NCBI GenBank assembly: GCA_020848275.1
Contig: JADLAK010000018.1
Location: 1 to 64,000 of the forward strand
Reading direction: 5' to 3'
DNA: 64,000 bases
DNA from: Planctomycetota bacterium
GTDB lineage: Bacteria; Planctomycetota; UBA8742; UBA2392
A program made the translations under genes and the position numbers. Below, piece by piece: positions 25,627 through 34,681 of the stretch. The notes under the pieces are model-generated. The model was not told the DNA's origin. It was given only the letters and a program-made list of their open reading frames with translations, and ran no database searches. The stretch's first letter is position 1; the number at the start of each line of letters is the position of its first letter.

Positions 25627-26505
25627 GTCCACGTGCACAGACACGTTGCTGACGTCCGGCTCGGCCTCCAGCCGCACCCGCACGGCCTCGCCGATGTCGT
25701 GTCCCTCGCGCACCGACAGCGCGCCATCCACCAGGATGTGCAGGTGCGCCTGCAAGCTGGTGCCGATGTACTGCGCGCGCAGGTCGTGGGCGTCCTTCAC
25801 GCCCGGAATAGCCTTGGCTAGTGCGACCAACTCGGCCTGGCGTTGCGGCGGCGGGGCCTCACCCATCAGCAACTTGATGTTGTCGCGCGCAAGCTTGAAG
25901 CCCGAAAATCCTATCCACAGGCCCGTCGGCAGCGCCAGCCACGCGTCAAGCGCGGGCCAGCCGTAGAGCGCCGCAAAGAAGCCGATCACGGCAATGGCGT
26001 TGAGCGCCACGTCGTTGCGCGCATCCACCAGCAACGCCCGCAGCGCGGGGCTCTTGGCGCGGCGCAGCGAGGCGTAGATCGCCGCCATGATCGCGGCCTT
26101 GAACGCGATCTTGATCGAGAACACCGCAACCAGCGGCCAATCCAGCTTCGCCTGCTGGCCCGAAATCAGGCTTTCGATGGCGCTGCGAACGACGGTAAAG
26201 GCCAGCACGCCCGCCAGCACCGCCGCAACCAGCGCCGCCAGGGGTTCGGCGCGGCTGTGGCCAAAGGGATGATCGACGTCCTGGGGACGGGCGGCGACTA
26301 CGACGCTGAGCGCCAGCACGCCCGAGGTAAAGACGTCCGAAAAACTGTCGGCGGCCTGGGCCAGGGCAAGCTGGCTGTGGTAGAGAACATAGGCGGCAAT
26401 CAGCCCCGCGGTCAGCAATACACTGACGCCCAGCGTAACGCCGGTAATGCTGGTACCGCTGCTGGACTTGTCGTCGGTCACGGTCGTCGAGGGGTGGGGC
26501 CTCAA
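25618..26505 (-). CDS. cation diffusion facilitator family transporter
   Basis: 295 residues with about six membrane helices. CDF hallmarks are DSFSDVFTSGVLALSVVVAAR, DHPFGHSRAEPLAALVAAV and, in helix 5, VDARNDVALNAIAVIG with the metal-binding Asp pair. The C-terminal cytoplasmic domain (VKDAHDLRAQYIGTSLQAHLHILVDG ... VSVHVDGE) has the ferredoxin-like fold that senses metal. It exports Zn2+, Fe2+ or related divalent ions by proton antiport. The start is uncertain: TTG at 26505 or GTG eight codons later. Confidence 0.93.
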   Translation of the reverse strand: MRPHPSTTVTDDKSSSGTSITGVTLGVSVLLTAGLIAAYVLYHSQLALAQAADSFSDVFTSGVLALSVVVAARPQDVDHPFGHSRAEPLAALVAAVLAGVLAFTVVRSAIESLISGQQAKLDWPLVAVFSIKIAFKAAIMAAIYASLRRAKSPALRALLVDARNDVALNAIAVIGFFAALYGWPALDAWLALPTGLWIGFSGFKLARDNIKLLMGEAPPPQRQAELVALAKAIPGVKDAHDLRAQYIGTSLQAHLHILVDGALSVREGHDIGEAVRVRLEAEPDVSNVSVHVDGE

Positions 26506-26623
26506 AGTGCAAACACTATGGCGAAAGGGGCGTTTTTAGCCCATAATTCGTAACACTAGTGCGCATTGGACGTTTGAATAGCGTTCCCACAAGCGGGCTT
26601 GGGACTGATCTCACGGAGTTAGC

Positions 26624-28273
26624 ATGAACCGTATCACTGTGGCGCTGACGGTAGTGGCTCTGGGCGCGGTGTTGTTCCTCATGGCCGTGCCGGGTCTTGC
26701 CAAGGAAGACAACGCGGAAGCGGCCAAGGACTACGCCGAATTCAAGCGGCTTTGGGCGGCCAAGACTTACGTCGAAAAACTGAAGGGGCTGGCCAAGCTG
26801 CCCGGCGGCTACGAGAGGGCGACCAAGGACATCCTCGACTGCCTCAACTCCGAGGACTGGGTTTTCCGCCAGGCGCCCTTCATGCTGCTTTATAAAGAAA
26901 AGGACACAGAGCTGCTTGGGTGGTACGAGGAGCAGCTCTTCGAGAAGGAAAAGCGCGCCGCGGTGATGGAGCACATGGTATGGGCGCTCTACAACAACGA
27001 AGCGTTTGCCAACGCCGCGCGCTGGGCGCGGCTGGGCGAGCTCATCGGCAACGTCAAGAAAGTCGACGTCAAGGTCCGCGGGCGCGCCGCGCGCGAGATG
27101 GGCAAGTACCGCGGCGATGTCAAAAAAGCCGAGGACCAGAAGCAGGCCAAGGACAACTTCCTGGTGTTGCTGGGCCTGCTTGAGAAGTACATGGACGAGA
27201 AGAAGCCGGACGCGTTGATGATCTTCCAGCTTTCGGACGCCATGGAAAACCTGACCGGCCAGGAGCACGGCAACGAGGTCAAGAGCTGGCGTAACTGGTG
27301 GGACAGCGGCGCCAAGGACCGCGACCTGATCCCGCGCCAGGCCGACAAGCTCACCAAGGACCTGCAGGAAATCCAGCTTGAAGAGCACTCCTATGCCCGC
27401 AAGCGCGGCCGCATGATCGAAAACCTCGACGTGCTGGTGCTGCCGGATTTCGGCTGGTCGGGCCAGTATTGGCAGCCCTACATCTGCGAACTGAACAAGA
27501 TATTCGCCTGCTACATGGTGTCGCTGCCGGACGCCAGCCGCGTCAAGCCCGAGCCCAAGCGGCCTTATGGCAACGACGCTTATGTGTATCCGTTGCCGCA
27601 GCTTGTGGAGGCATTCGAGAAGCGCCGTGAGGCCTCGCAGCAGAAGAAAGTGGGCATCATCGCCCACGGCATCTCGGGCTGGATTGCGCTGCAATACGCG
27701 CGCCAGAGGCCGGACAGCGTGGCGTTCATCATCGTGATCAGCACCTGGTCGGGCACCAAGTCGTTCAACTCGTCAATCTCGCAATTGGAGAACAACCAGA
27801 ACCCGATCATCAAGTATTTCGGCGCGGCGCAGCGCTACGACCCCAACCCAACCGCCCGGGTGGGCCCGCGCTCGATGACGGAAGAACAGAACACACTCGC
27901 GCATGTCGGGAGCTACAAGAGCATGCACCTGGACCCCTATGCGCTGGAGCCGCTGTTCTACGCGCTGGCGCAGGACCAGTTTCGGCAGCAGATTCCGGGC
28001 GTGGCGCTGGTGCCCGACGACTTCGAATTCAAGAAGGGTGTCACGCCCATCGACGTGCCGGCCATGATCATCTGGGGCGCCAAGGATTGGCGCCACGTAA
28101 AGGAAGACCAGAAGACCATCCCGGAGGCGTTCAAGAACCCGACGCTGGCGCTTTACGAGAACTCGTACCGTGTGCCGTGGGCCGAGGAGCCCGTGCGCTT
28201 TGTCAATGATGTCAAGAAGATGGTCGAGAAGTACGGCATCGGCAAAGAGGACAACAAGAAGGGCGGGAAGTAG
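26624..28273 (+). CDS. secreted alpha/beta-hydrolase-like protein, probably inactive
   Basis: 549 residues with a signal peptide (MNRITVALTVVALGAVLFLMAVPGLA). The N-terminal half is helical, like HEAT repeats (ILDCLNSEDWVFRQAPFMLL ...). The C-terminal half fits the alpha/beta-hydrolase fold: VLVLPDFGWSGQYW, IIAHGISGWIALQYARQRPDSV, PAMIIWGAKDW and YRVPWAEEPVRFVNDV. Against the family pattern G-H-S-x-G-G, the nucleophile Ser is replaced by Gly349, and the usual catalytic His near the end is Arg. This suggests a binding protein rather than an enzyme. Ser351 is a less likely alternative nucleophile. Confidence 0.7.
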   Translation: MNRITVALTVVALGAVLFLMAVPGLAKEDNAEAAKDYAEFKRLWAAKTYVEKLKGLAKLPGGYERATKDILDCLNSEDWVFRQAPFMLLYKEKDTELLGWYEEQLFEKEKRAAVMEHMVWALYNNEAFANAARWARLGELIGNVKKVDVKVRGRAAREMGKYRGDVKKAEDQKQAKDNFLVLLGLLEKYMDEKKPDALMIFQLSDAMENLTGQEHGNEVKSWRNWWDSGAKDRDLIPRQADKLTKDLQEIQLEEHSYARKRGRMIENLDVLVLPDFGWSGQYWQPYICELNKIFACYMVSLPDASRVKPEPKRPYGNDAYVYPLPQLVEAFEKRREASQQKKVGIIAHGISGWIALQYARQRPDSVAFIIVISTWSGTKSFNSSISQLENNQNPIIKYFGAAQRYDPNPTARVGPRSMTEEQNTLAHVGSYKSMHLDPYALEPLFYALAQDQFRQQIPGVALVPDDFEFKKGVTPIDVPAMIIWGAKDWRHVKEDQKTIPEAFKNPTLALYENSYRVPWAEEPVRFVNDVKKMVEKYGIGKEDNKKGGK

Positions 28274-28564
28274 TCGGTGGTCGGTTGCCTGTAGTCAGTT
28301 ATCGGTCGACAGCCTGCGGGACGAGTGCTTCTACTCGTCCCGTTTGCGTAGGGACCGTGGCAAACCGTTGATGAGTTTGCCGACAAGCGATGACTTTGCC
28401 GGCAGCGACGCGCAATCAATCCGTACAATTCTTACATGGGCCAACGGCGGGTCAGCAAATAGACATCGTGGGCGGGCTGCATGGCTTCTTTACAAACAGT
28501 CAACGATCTGTAACTCGCTATCGGTCCATCTCCAGTCAACTGACAACTGATAACCGACAACTGT
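28271..28564. repeat. word-palindrome C in convergent intergenic region
   Basis: The left arm (28271-28307) contains GTCGGTGGTCGGTT and GTCAGTTATCGGTC words. The right arm (28533-28564) carries the complements (CAACTGACAACTGATAACC). About 225 bases separate them, and no gene was seen between. A REP-like hairpin sits at 28317. Confidence 0.5.
28317..28342. terminator. hairpin after hydrolase-like gene
   Basis: CGGGACGAGT / ACTCGTCCCG perfect 10-bp stem with a six-base loop, 44 bases past the stop. It could serve as terminator or be a REP element. Confidence 0.45.
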
Positions 28565-29497
28565 CTAGGCCGCAGCGCGGATCTGTTTGCGCAGGGTCTG
28601 GTTGGCGTCCAGCAGCGCCTTGAGGAAGCCGGCGCGGGCGACCTCCCTGGTGCCGCCCGGCGCAACCAGGCTCGCCACACCCTCGTCCTTGTCCACAACG
28701 CCCGTGCGGGTGCTGAGCTTCTCCAGCTCGCGCGCCAGTTTCTTGATGCGCTGCTCCAGCTCGACGATACGGCCGCTCTCGGCGTTCTCGGGGCCTTCGA
28801 TGTTGCGCTGGCGCTGGCTGTCCGAGATCGCCAGGCGCAGGTGGTTCTTGACCTCCTCGACCTCCAGCTTCTGTGTCTGCGTCAGTTTAATATGTTGCCG
28901 CGTAAGCTCGTTCTGTGCCTGCTCAAGGCCGGCAAGACGATGGGTCGCTTCCAGCACCTCGGCGTTGGCGTGCTCAAGCGCCAGGATACGTTCGTTGGCG
29001 GCCTTGATGTCGGCGAGCAGCGAGTTGCCGGCGCCTTGATCGAAGCTGCCGCGCATCGCCATTATCGCGTCGCGCAACTGGCGCGTCTCGTGGCGCGAAT
29101 GCATCAGTTCGCGCTCCATCACGCCTACGCGCACGGCGGCGTTCAGCGTCTGCTCGCGGAACAGTCGTTCCTGGGTGAAGTGCGCGGCTTCGGCGGCAAT
29201 GCGCAAACGATGGGCCTCGGCTTGGCGCGCTAGTTCGGCTGATACCGCCGCACGCTGGGCCGCGATGCGGTCGGCCCTGGCTTCGGCGGCCATGGCGGCG
29301 AGGTGGCGCGCCAGCAGCGCCGCGAGCGTAACGATTACCGCGCCTGCCAGCATCTCGGCCGCAAGCGCGCCGCCCATGCCGCCGTTGTGCAGGCGGTTAG
29401 TGAGGAATCCCGCGCACAGGCCAAACAGCGGGGCGAGGATCATGCGGTGAGGGTCGCGCCGCTGCACGGCGTCCATCAGGCTCAGTATGGATGTCAC
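28565..29497 (-). CDS. membrane-anchored coiled-coil protein
   Basis: 310 residues. Two hydrophobic segments near the N-terminus (MILAPLFGLCAGFL and ALAAEMLAGAVIVTLAALLARHLAAM) are followed by about 200 residues of heptad-patterned coiled coil rich in Ala, Glu, Arg and Gln. A short C-terminal domain ends in FLKALLDANQTLRKQIRAA. No family recognised. The GTG start has GGAGG upstream. It follows the RusA-like gene by nine bases, so the two are likely one operon. Confidence 0.6.
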   Translation of the reverse strand: MTSILSLMDAVQRRDPHRMILAPLFGLCAGFLTNRLHNGGMGGALAAEMLAGAVIVTLAALLARHLAAMAAEARADRIAAQRAAVSAELARQAEAHRLRIAAEAAHFTQERLFREQTLNAAVRVGVMERELMHSRHETRQLRDAIMAMRGSFDQGAGNSLLADIKAANERILALEHANAEVLEATHRLAGLEQAQNELTRQHIKLTQTQKLEVEEVKNHLRLAISDSQRQRNIEGPENAESGRIVELEQRIKKLARELEKLSTRTGVVDKDEGVASLVAPGGTREVARAGFLKALLDANQTLRKQIRAAA

Positions 29498-29506
29498 GGG
29501 ACCTCC

Positions 29507-30061
29507 TTAGGCCGCGTCGGCGTCGTTGGCCGCGCGATAGTGGTCGATCACCACGCGGGTCTGCTCGCTCGTCGCGTGGGTTTTGTTGAGGATGACGCGG
29601 AAGATCTGGCGGTCGTCGATGCCGAGCGCGGCACAGACACAGTCTTCGAGGAACTTGATGCGGTTGGTCAGGTCGACCTGGCGAACCGAACCCGACTTGG
29701 TGTAGGCGCGCAGGAAGACCTCGACCTGCAGTTCGTACAGGCGGTCGCGGCGCAACTTGCCGCGCACCAGCGTGAATATGAGCCTGCGGATGCGTCGGGC
29801 TTGACTTGTCAAGACGCGGCGGGTGACGCCGGTTTTGTCATCGAATATGGTCGCGAACAGCTTGTTCACCGACGGCGGCAAAAATGGCAGCGAGATCGTG
29901 AGCGGCAGCGGGCTTTCGACGCCGCCGACCTCGGGCGCGACGTAACGGCGCAAGAGCTTCATTTCGTCGCGTTTGGGCTGTGCGCGCCGGCCAAGAGCAA
30001 GCGTGCGGAACTCGGCAGCGCTCATGCGCGGCGGTAATTGACGAACATTGGCAACGGGCAT
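29507..30061 (-). CDS. RusA-family Holliday junction resolvase-like protein
   Basis: 184 residues. The C-terminal 120 match RusA endonucleases: LPFLPPSVNKLF at the start of the domain, RQVDLTNRIKFLEDCVCAALGIDDRQIFRV with the acidic residues that bind Mg2+, and a final beta strand RVVIDHYRAA. RusA cuts four-way junctions and is usually phage-derived, but no other phage gene is near. The N-terminal 60 residues are extra. It contains a TTGAC-NN-GTCAA palindrome (29801-29812). Confidence 0.8.
   Translation of the reverse strand: MPVANVRQLPPRMSAAEFRTLALGRRAQPKRDEMKLLRRYVAPEVGGVESPLPLTISLPFLPPSVNKLFATIFDDKTGVTRRVLTSQARRIRRLIFTLVRGKLRRDRLYELQVEVFLRAYTKSGSVRQVDLTNRIKFLEDCVCAALGIDDRQIFRVILNKTHATSEQTRVVIDHYRAANDADAA
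29801..29812. repeat. TTGAC-TT-GTCAA palindrome
   Basis: Within CTTGACTTGTCAAG, inside the RusA-like coding sequence. Confidence 0.55.
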
Positions 30062-30146
30062 AGTGGTCCCCCGCCCCTAGATCGGCAGGGTGATGCTTGA
30101 AACTGAACGCAATGTGGTGGGGCGGCCAGCGGCTCAACCACTTGGC

Positions 30147-31664
30147 CTACTTCTTGGCGAGGCGAAGGGCGTCGGCGACCTCAAAGGCGACGCGGAAGCC
30201 CGTGGTTTCATTGCCGCCAAAGGGGTTGCCCTCGCGCCGGTTATGCACCTTGGCGATCTGGCTGTCGTCGTCGGTGTAGCTTGAGCCGCGGACGCTGCGG
30301 CGTTGCTTGGGCTCGCCGCGCATCAGGGGGTTGGCGACGCTGTAAGTCGATTCTTTGTAGGCGCGCTCGAAGTAGCAGTCCTGGGTCCACTCGGCGACGT
30401 TGCCGACCACATCAAGCAGGCCGTAGGGCGACACGCTGCCCAAAAACGCGCCGACGTCGCTGACCTTGCGCGTGTTGAAGTTCGAGACGCCCGCGAGGTA
30501 CTCAAGCGGCTTGCGGGCGGCCTTGAAGTCGACGTCGCCCCAGGGCAGCAAACGGCCGTCGTCGCCGCGCGCCGCTTTTTCCCACTCGGCCTCGGTGGGC
30601 AGGCGGCCCCCGAAGAAGCGGCAGCAGGCGTCGGCCTCAAACCAGTTGACGAAGCAAACGGGCTTGCGCGGGCCGCCGTAGTTCTTGTTGGTGACCGTCG
30701 AGATGTCGTAAATGATCGGCGGCCTGGTAAGGCCGTCAAGGTAAGCCAGCACCTTCACGCTGTCGGAATCAGGGTGAAGCTTGATGGTGCCCTGCTCGTT
30801 GGCGGTGTAGCGGTAGGGAGCCAGGCCGTCAATGCGGTCGATGTCTGCGCCGGTTACGTCCTTGCGCCAGCCTTCTTCCGCGGCGGTGGGCGAAAAGTTG
30901 CCGTAGATGACGACGCGGCCGCCCTCGGGCTGGCCCGACAGATACAGCTTCCATCCCTCGCCTACCGGGATTTCGGGCAGCACGTAAAAGCGCGCGCCCA
31001 CGGCCTTGGGGCCGCGTTTGCCGTCGATGCCCGGGTCGAAGCCCTGCAACGCGAGATCGCCGCGCGGGCTGATCAGCCACGCCAGGCGGTCATCCTTGTT
31101 GGTGTTCCAGCCAATGGCGCCGGTGCCGCGAAGGTCGCGGCGGACGATGTCGGCCCAGCCCTCGGCCGACCAGTAGGACTCGGTCTGGTAGCCGTTGCGC
31201 AGGATGAAGGCGAAGTACTGCTCGTTGGTTACCTCCGTGCGACTGACGTAGTAACTCTTCAGGTACGTCCAGCGTTTGGGCATGTTACGCGTGACGCCGT
31301 CGTCTTCGCCCTGGATGAAGAATCCCTGGGTGACCAGCACCAGGTCGAGGTCGACGGGGTACTCGCCGTCCTCGTAGTGAATGGACAGGTACTTGGGCAG
31401 GTCGCTTGGGTCGTTGCTGCGGTAAGGCCCAGCATCGGGCGGCACGGGGTTGAAGCTGTCGGCCTTGGCGGGCATGCGGCCATCGGAGGATTTGCCGTCG
31501 TCCTTGCCGATATCGGCGACAATGTTGTTGCCCTGCGGCTCGGGGAACAGCCACTTGCGAAGGTTGAGGGGGTCAAGCGTAAGGATGATGAAAGCGCCGC
31601 CCGCCAGCGCCAAAAGCGCAAGGAAGGCAATCTTGACGCCAAAACCGTCGTTACTCTCTGCCAT
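30147..31664 (-). CDS. membrane-anchored FGE/SUMF-like protein
   Basis: 505 residues. After an N-terminal transmembrane helix (VKIAFLALLALAGGAFIILTL) and a linker, an FGE-sulfatase fold begins near residue 135: YVSRTEVTNEQYFAFI, PVCFVNWFEADACCRFFGGRLPTEAEWEKAARG, PYGLLDVVGNVAEWTQDCY and RRSVRGSSYTDDDSQ ... GFRVAFEVADAL. A beta-rich insert (about 230-320) interrupts the domain. The cysteines needed for formylglycine generation are not present near the C-terminus, so this is an FGE-like binding or non-canonical enzyme. It precedes nothing else in its direction. Confidence 0.85.
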   Translation of the reverse strand: MAESNDGFGVKIAFLALLALAGGAFIILTLDPLNLRKWLFPEPQGNNIVADIGKDDGKSSDGRMPAKADSFNPVPPDAGPYRSNDPSDLPKYLSIHYEDGEYPVDLDLVLVTQGFFIQGEDDGVTRNMPKRWTYLKSYYVSRTEVTNEQYFAFILRNGYQTESYWSAEGWADIVRRDLRGTGAIGWNTNKDDRLAWLISPRGDLALQGFDPGIDGKRGPKAVGARFYVLPEIPVGEGWKLYLSGQPEGGRVVIYGNFSPTAAEEGWRKDVTGADIDRIDGLAPYRYTANEQGTIKLHPDSDSVKVLAYLDGLTRPPIIYDISTVTNKNYGGPRKPVCFVNWFEADACCRFFGGRLPTEAEWEKAARGDDGRLLPWGDVDFKAARKPLEYLAGVSNFNTRKVSDVGAFLGSVSPYGLLDVVGNVAEWTQDCYFERAYKESTYSVANPLMRGEPKQRRSVRGSSYTDDDSQIAKVHNRREGNPFGGNETTGFRVAFEVADALRLAKK

Positions 31665-31733
31665 GGTGGCTGCGCCGATCATCGCACAGGGGGGCAGCAA
31701 ACATCGTGCCCCCCGCGCAGGCCTCGGGGTTGT

Positions 31734-32990
31734 TTACTTCGAAATGTTCTCGATCAAGGACACCAGGGGCAGGAAGAGCGCGATCACGATAAAGCCGATT
31801 GCGCCGCCCATGCTGACAATCAGCATGGGTTCCAGGATGGAGATCAGGGACTCGACGGCGACGTCGACGTAAACGTCAAACGTGTCGGCGACCTTGAGCA
31901 GCATCTTGTCGAGCTCGCCGGTTTCTTCACCGACGTCGATCATGTTGACGACGATGTCGTCAAACAGGCCGGTTTCAGACAGCGGGCTTGCGATGGATTC
32001 ACCTTCCTTGATCGAGGAGGCGACCTTCTCGATGGCTTCACCGAGAATCACGTTGCCCATGGCGTTTTTGCAGATCGTGAGCGATTCCAGGATCGGCACG
32101 CCGGCCTGCACCAGCGTACCCAGGGTGCGGGTGAAGCGCGCGGTAATGGCCTTTTTGATGATGTTGCCGAGAATGGGCATCTTGAGCTTGAGCTTGTCCT
32201 TGACGCGTGTGCCCTTGGCGGTGCGGCCCCATGCCATCAGGCCAAAGGCGATCAGGATCAACGCCACCAGGCCGACAGCGCCCTGCCACGACGCGATGCC
32301 GCGCGACACGCTGACGAGGATTTCGGTCATCAGCGGCAACTTGAAACCCTGGTCCTTGAACATCTTTTCGAACGACGGCACCACGAACACCATGATGCCG
32401 GTCAGGATGAACACGGCCACGGACATGACCACGATCGGGTAGATCATGGCGCCCACGACCTTCTGCTTCAGGCGCTGGGCTTTCTCAAGGAAGTCGGCCA
32501 GGCGCTGCAGGATCGTGTCGAGCACGCCGCCCGCCTCGCCGGCCTTCACCATGTTGACGTACAGGCGATCGAAGGTGCGGTTGTGCATGTTGAAGGCATC
32601 GGAGAGGCTCGAGCCCTGCTCGACCGACTCGGCGATGTCCTCAATCATGTATTTAAAAGTGCCCTCTTTTTGCTGCTTCGCGAGGACTTTCAAAGACCGC
32701 ACGACCGGCAAGCCCGCGTCGATCAGCACCGACATCTGCGCGGTGAATTCGGCGACGTACTTGGACGCGACGCGGCCCTTGAGCCGCTTCGCTTTGTCGG
32801 CCGGGCGGGCTTTTTCCTTGGCGGCGGGCGTGGCGGCCTTTTTCTCGGCCTCCGAGCGCTGCGTCACCTTGGTGGGTTTTAAGCCCGCGTTACGGATTTC
32901 GATGATGGCCGCGTTGCGATTGGCCGCCTCGACTTCACCCGTCTCACGCTGACCTTTGTTGTTGATTGCTTCGTAAGCAAACAATGGCAT
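31734..32990 (-). CDS. type II secretion / type IV pilus inner-membrane protein GspF/PilC
   Basis: 418 residues with the duplicated GspF/PilC domain. Copy one is at about 80-200 (FTAQMSVLIDAGLPVVRSLKVLAKQ, MVKAGEAGGVLDTILQRLADFLEK) and copy two at about 285-400 (FTRTLGTLVQAGVPILESLTICKNAMGN, MIDVGEETGELDKMLLKVADTFD), with three membrane helices. It is the polytopic platform that couples to the assembly ATPase. No GspE, GspD or pilin gene lies in the window. The ATG at 32990 starts the canonical MPLFAYEA. Confidence 0.95.
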   Translation of the reverse strand: MPLFAYEAINNKGQRETGEVEAANRNAAIIEIRNAGLKPTKVTQRSEAEKKAATPAAKEKARPADKAKRLKGRVASKYVAEFTAQMSVLIDAGLPVVRSLKVLAKQQKEGTFKYMIEDIAESVEQGSSLSDAFNMHNRTFDRLYVNMVKAGEAGGVLDTILQRLADFLEKAQRLKQKVVGAMIYPIVVMSVAVFILTGIMVFVVPSFEKMFKDQGFKLPLMTEILVSVSRGIASWQGAVGLVALILIAFGLMAWGRTAKGTRVKDKLKLKMPILGNIIKKAITARFTRTLGTLVQAGVPILESLTICKNAMGNVILGEAIEKVASSIKEGESIASPLSETGLFDDIVVNMIDVGEETGELDKMLLKVADTFDVYVDVAVESLISILEPMLIVSMGGAIGFIVIALFLPLVSLIENISK

Positions 32991-33222
32991 GAAAACACGC
33001 CTCCAACGGAATGCCCGCAAGCGGGCATCGGCACATGGCGCGATAAGCGTGGGGGAACACGCAAAAGGATGGAGTTAATGTAATGCCGCCCTCTGCCGAT
33101 TGCAACTCTATGTGCGCCCTGCCTGCGCCTTTCATGCTTGTTACCGGCGGGTGCCGCCGCACAGGCCATGCCAGCGATTTTAGCCTTTAGCCTTCCCGGC
33201 GTTGCCTGTAGAAGTGCACAAC

Positions 33223-33678
33223 ATGGACATCCATCGACTGATTGACCCCAAGCGCGTCATCCTGGACCTCAAGAGCACTTCCAAGCGCGAGGCCCTGCTC
33301 GAGATCATCGAGAACCTCGGCAAGTCCGAGGGCGTCACCGACGTCGCCGCATTGCGCAAGGCGCTTCTCGACCGCGAAGAAATCATGTCGACGGGCGTGG
33401 GTTTGACCATTGCCGTGCCGCACGCGAAGCTGCCTTCGGTGAAGGTGTTTACGCTGGCGCTGGCGCGCTCGGCCAAGGGCATCGACTACGACAGCCTCGA
33501 TGGCCAGCCGGTGAAGGTGATTGTGATGATCGCCGCGCCGGACAATGACCAGAACACGTACCTGCGCGTGCTGGCGTCGGTGATGCAGGTGCTGCGCAGC
33601 GAGCCCAACCGCAAGGCGATTCTCAACGCCAAGGACGCCGCCGAAATCATCGACGTGTTCAAGAAGGCGGCGGATTAG
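33223..33678 (+). CDS. PTS EIIA-type (PtsN/fructose-like) protein
   Basis: 151 residues of the EIIA mannitol/fructose/Ntr family. Phosphorylated His67 lies in the conserved IAVPHAKLP, with GVGLTIAVPH before it and ESVKVIVMIA-type strands after (PVKVIVMIAAPDNDQNTYLRVLASVMQVL). The start MDIHRLIDPKRV is typical. In bacteria with incomplete PTS this protein is regulatory rather than for sugar uptake. No transport component or HPr is nearby. Confidence 0.9.
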   Translation: MDIHRLIDPKRVILDLKSTSKREALLEIIENLGKSEGVTDVAALRKALLDREEIMSTGVGLTIAVPHAKLPSVKVFTLALARSAKGIDYDSLDGQPVKVIVMIAAPDNDQNTYLRVLASVMQVLRSEPNRKAILNAKDAAEIIDVFKKAAD

Positions 33679-33731
33679 GAAAACCAGAGCGCGCTGCGTA
33701 AGCGGCGGGTGTTTAAAAAAAGACAACAACA

Positions 33732-33748
33732 CCCATCGCTTAGATGGG
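33732..33748 (-). terminator. terminator of punA
   Basis: On the minus strand CCCATC / GATGGG with a five-base loop is followed by TGTTGTTGTC and seven T residues, a good intrinsic terminator placed just past the stop of the nucleoside phosphorylase gene. Confidence 0.6.
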
Positions 33749-33755
33749 CTCCGGT

Positions 33756-34586
33756 TCACAGTTTCGAAACCAGCTCCTTCACCAGCTTCGTCAGCTTGGG
33801 CTCCGCCGCATTAGCGGCCTTGATGATGCGCGGCAGGTCGACAGCTTCGAGATGGTCCGGGTCGCACAGGTCCGTCACGATGGAAAAAGCGACCACGTCG
33901 GCGCCCATGTGCTTGGCCGCAATCACTTCCGGCAGTGTTGACATGCCAACAAGGTCGGCGCCCATGCCGCGCAGGAAGCGGTATTCCGCCGCGGTCTCGA
34001 GGTTGGGGCCAAACACCATCACGTAAGTTCCCTTACGCAACTTGATGTCTAATTCCTTGGCTGCTTCTCGGGCCAGTTTGATCAACTTGCGGCTGTAGGG
34101 CTCGCTCATGTCGAGGATGCGCGGGCCGAGCTTGTCGTCCTTGAGGCCGACCAGCGGGTTGACGCCGCAAAAGCCCGGCAGGTTGATGTGGTCTTCAAGC
34201 ACCGCGATGTCGCCCTGCTTCCAGTCAAGGTTGAGGCCGCCCGCTGCGTTGCTAAGGACAATTTTCTTGCAGCCCAGGTGCGCGAGCAAACGCACGGGAA
34301 ATGCGATGTTCTCGGCGCTGTGGCCCTCGTAGCCGTGGAGGCGGCCGTCCATCACCAGCACCGGCGTTTTGCCAAGGACGCCCACAATCAACTGGCCCTT
34401 GTGGCTGTCGGCGCTGGTGCTGCCCATGTGCGGAATGGTGTTGAAGGGAATGGTCGCCGCGACAATCACTTCCTTGGACAGCCCGCCCAGGCCCGTGCCA
34501 AGCACGATGCCGACGTTGGCCTTGATCTTGACCTTGGAGCGGATGAATTTGACGGCGTCGTCGAGGCGGGTGATGAGGTCGGTCAT
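33756..34586 (-). CDS. punA: purine nucleoside phosphorylase
   Basis: 276 residues of the trimeric PNP/MTAP family, which splits purine nucleosides with phosphate. Signatures: GIVLGTGLGGL (phosphate loop), HKGQL, MDGRLHGYEGH, NAAGGLN, FGPNLETAAE with the purine-binding Glu and VGMSTLPEVIAAKHMG. The residue aligned with the purine-selecting Asn of 6-oxopurine enzymes is Asp (SIVTDLCDP), as in MTAP-like enzymes, so base preference is uncertain. DUF167 lies upstream in the same direction across word-palindrome D. Confidence 0.93.
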   Translation of the reverse strand: MTDLITRLDDAVKFIRSKVKIKANVGIVLGTGLGGLSKEVIVAATIPFNTIPHMGSTSADSHKGQLIVGVLGKTPVLVMDGRLHGYEGHSAENIAFPVRLLAHLGCKKIVLSNAAGGLNLDWKQGDIAVLEDHINLPGFCGVNPLVGLKDDKLGPRILDMSEPYSRKLIKLAREAAKELDIKLRKGTYVMVFGPNLETAAEYRFLRGMGADLVGMSTLPEVIAAKHMGADVVAFSIVTDLCDPDHLEAVDLPRIIKAANAAEPKLTKLVKELVSKL

Positions 34587-34595
34587 GGGTTTGAT

Positions 34596-34681
34596 AGGGG
34601 TTAGGGATTAGGGAGCAGGGATTGGGTCTGGCGATGACGAAGGGTTGTTTCCAATCCCTGATCCCCAGCCCCTAATCCCTT
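34596..34681. repeat. word-palindrome D
   Basis: The left arm of TTAGGG-type words (34596-34627) pairs with the CCCTAATCCC-type right arm (34651-34681). By hand 25 of 30 positions match, and four of the five mismatches are transitions. Confidence 0.65.

Noticed and set aside
30303..32882. 859-codon + strand frame opposite the FGE-like and GspF genes
   Set aside because: Shadow of two well-supported minus-strand genes in GC-rich DNA. Its sequence is rich in His, Asp, Gln, Val and Arg and has no family motif.
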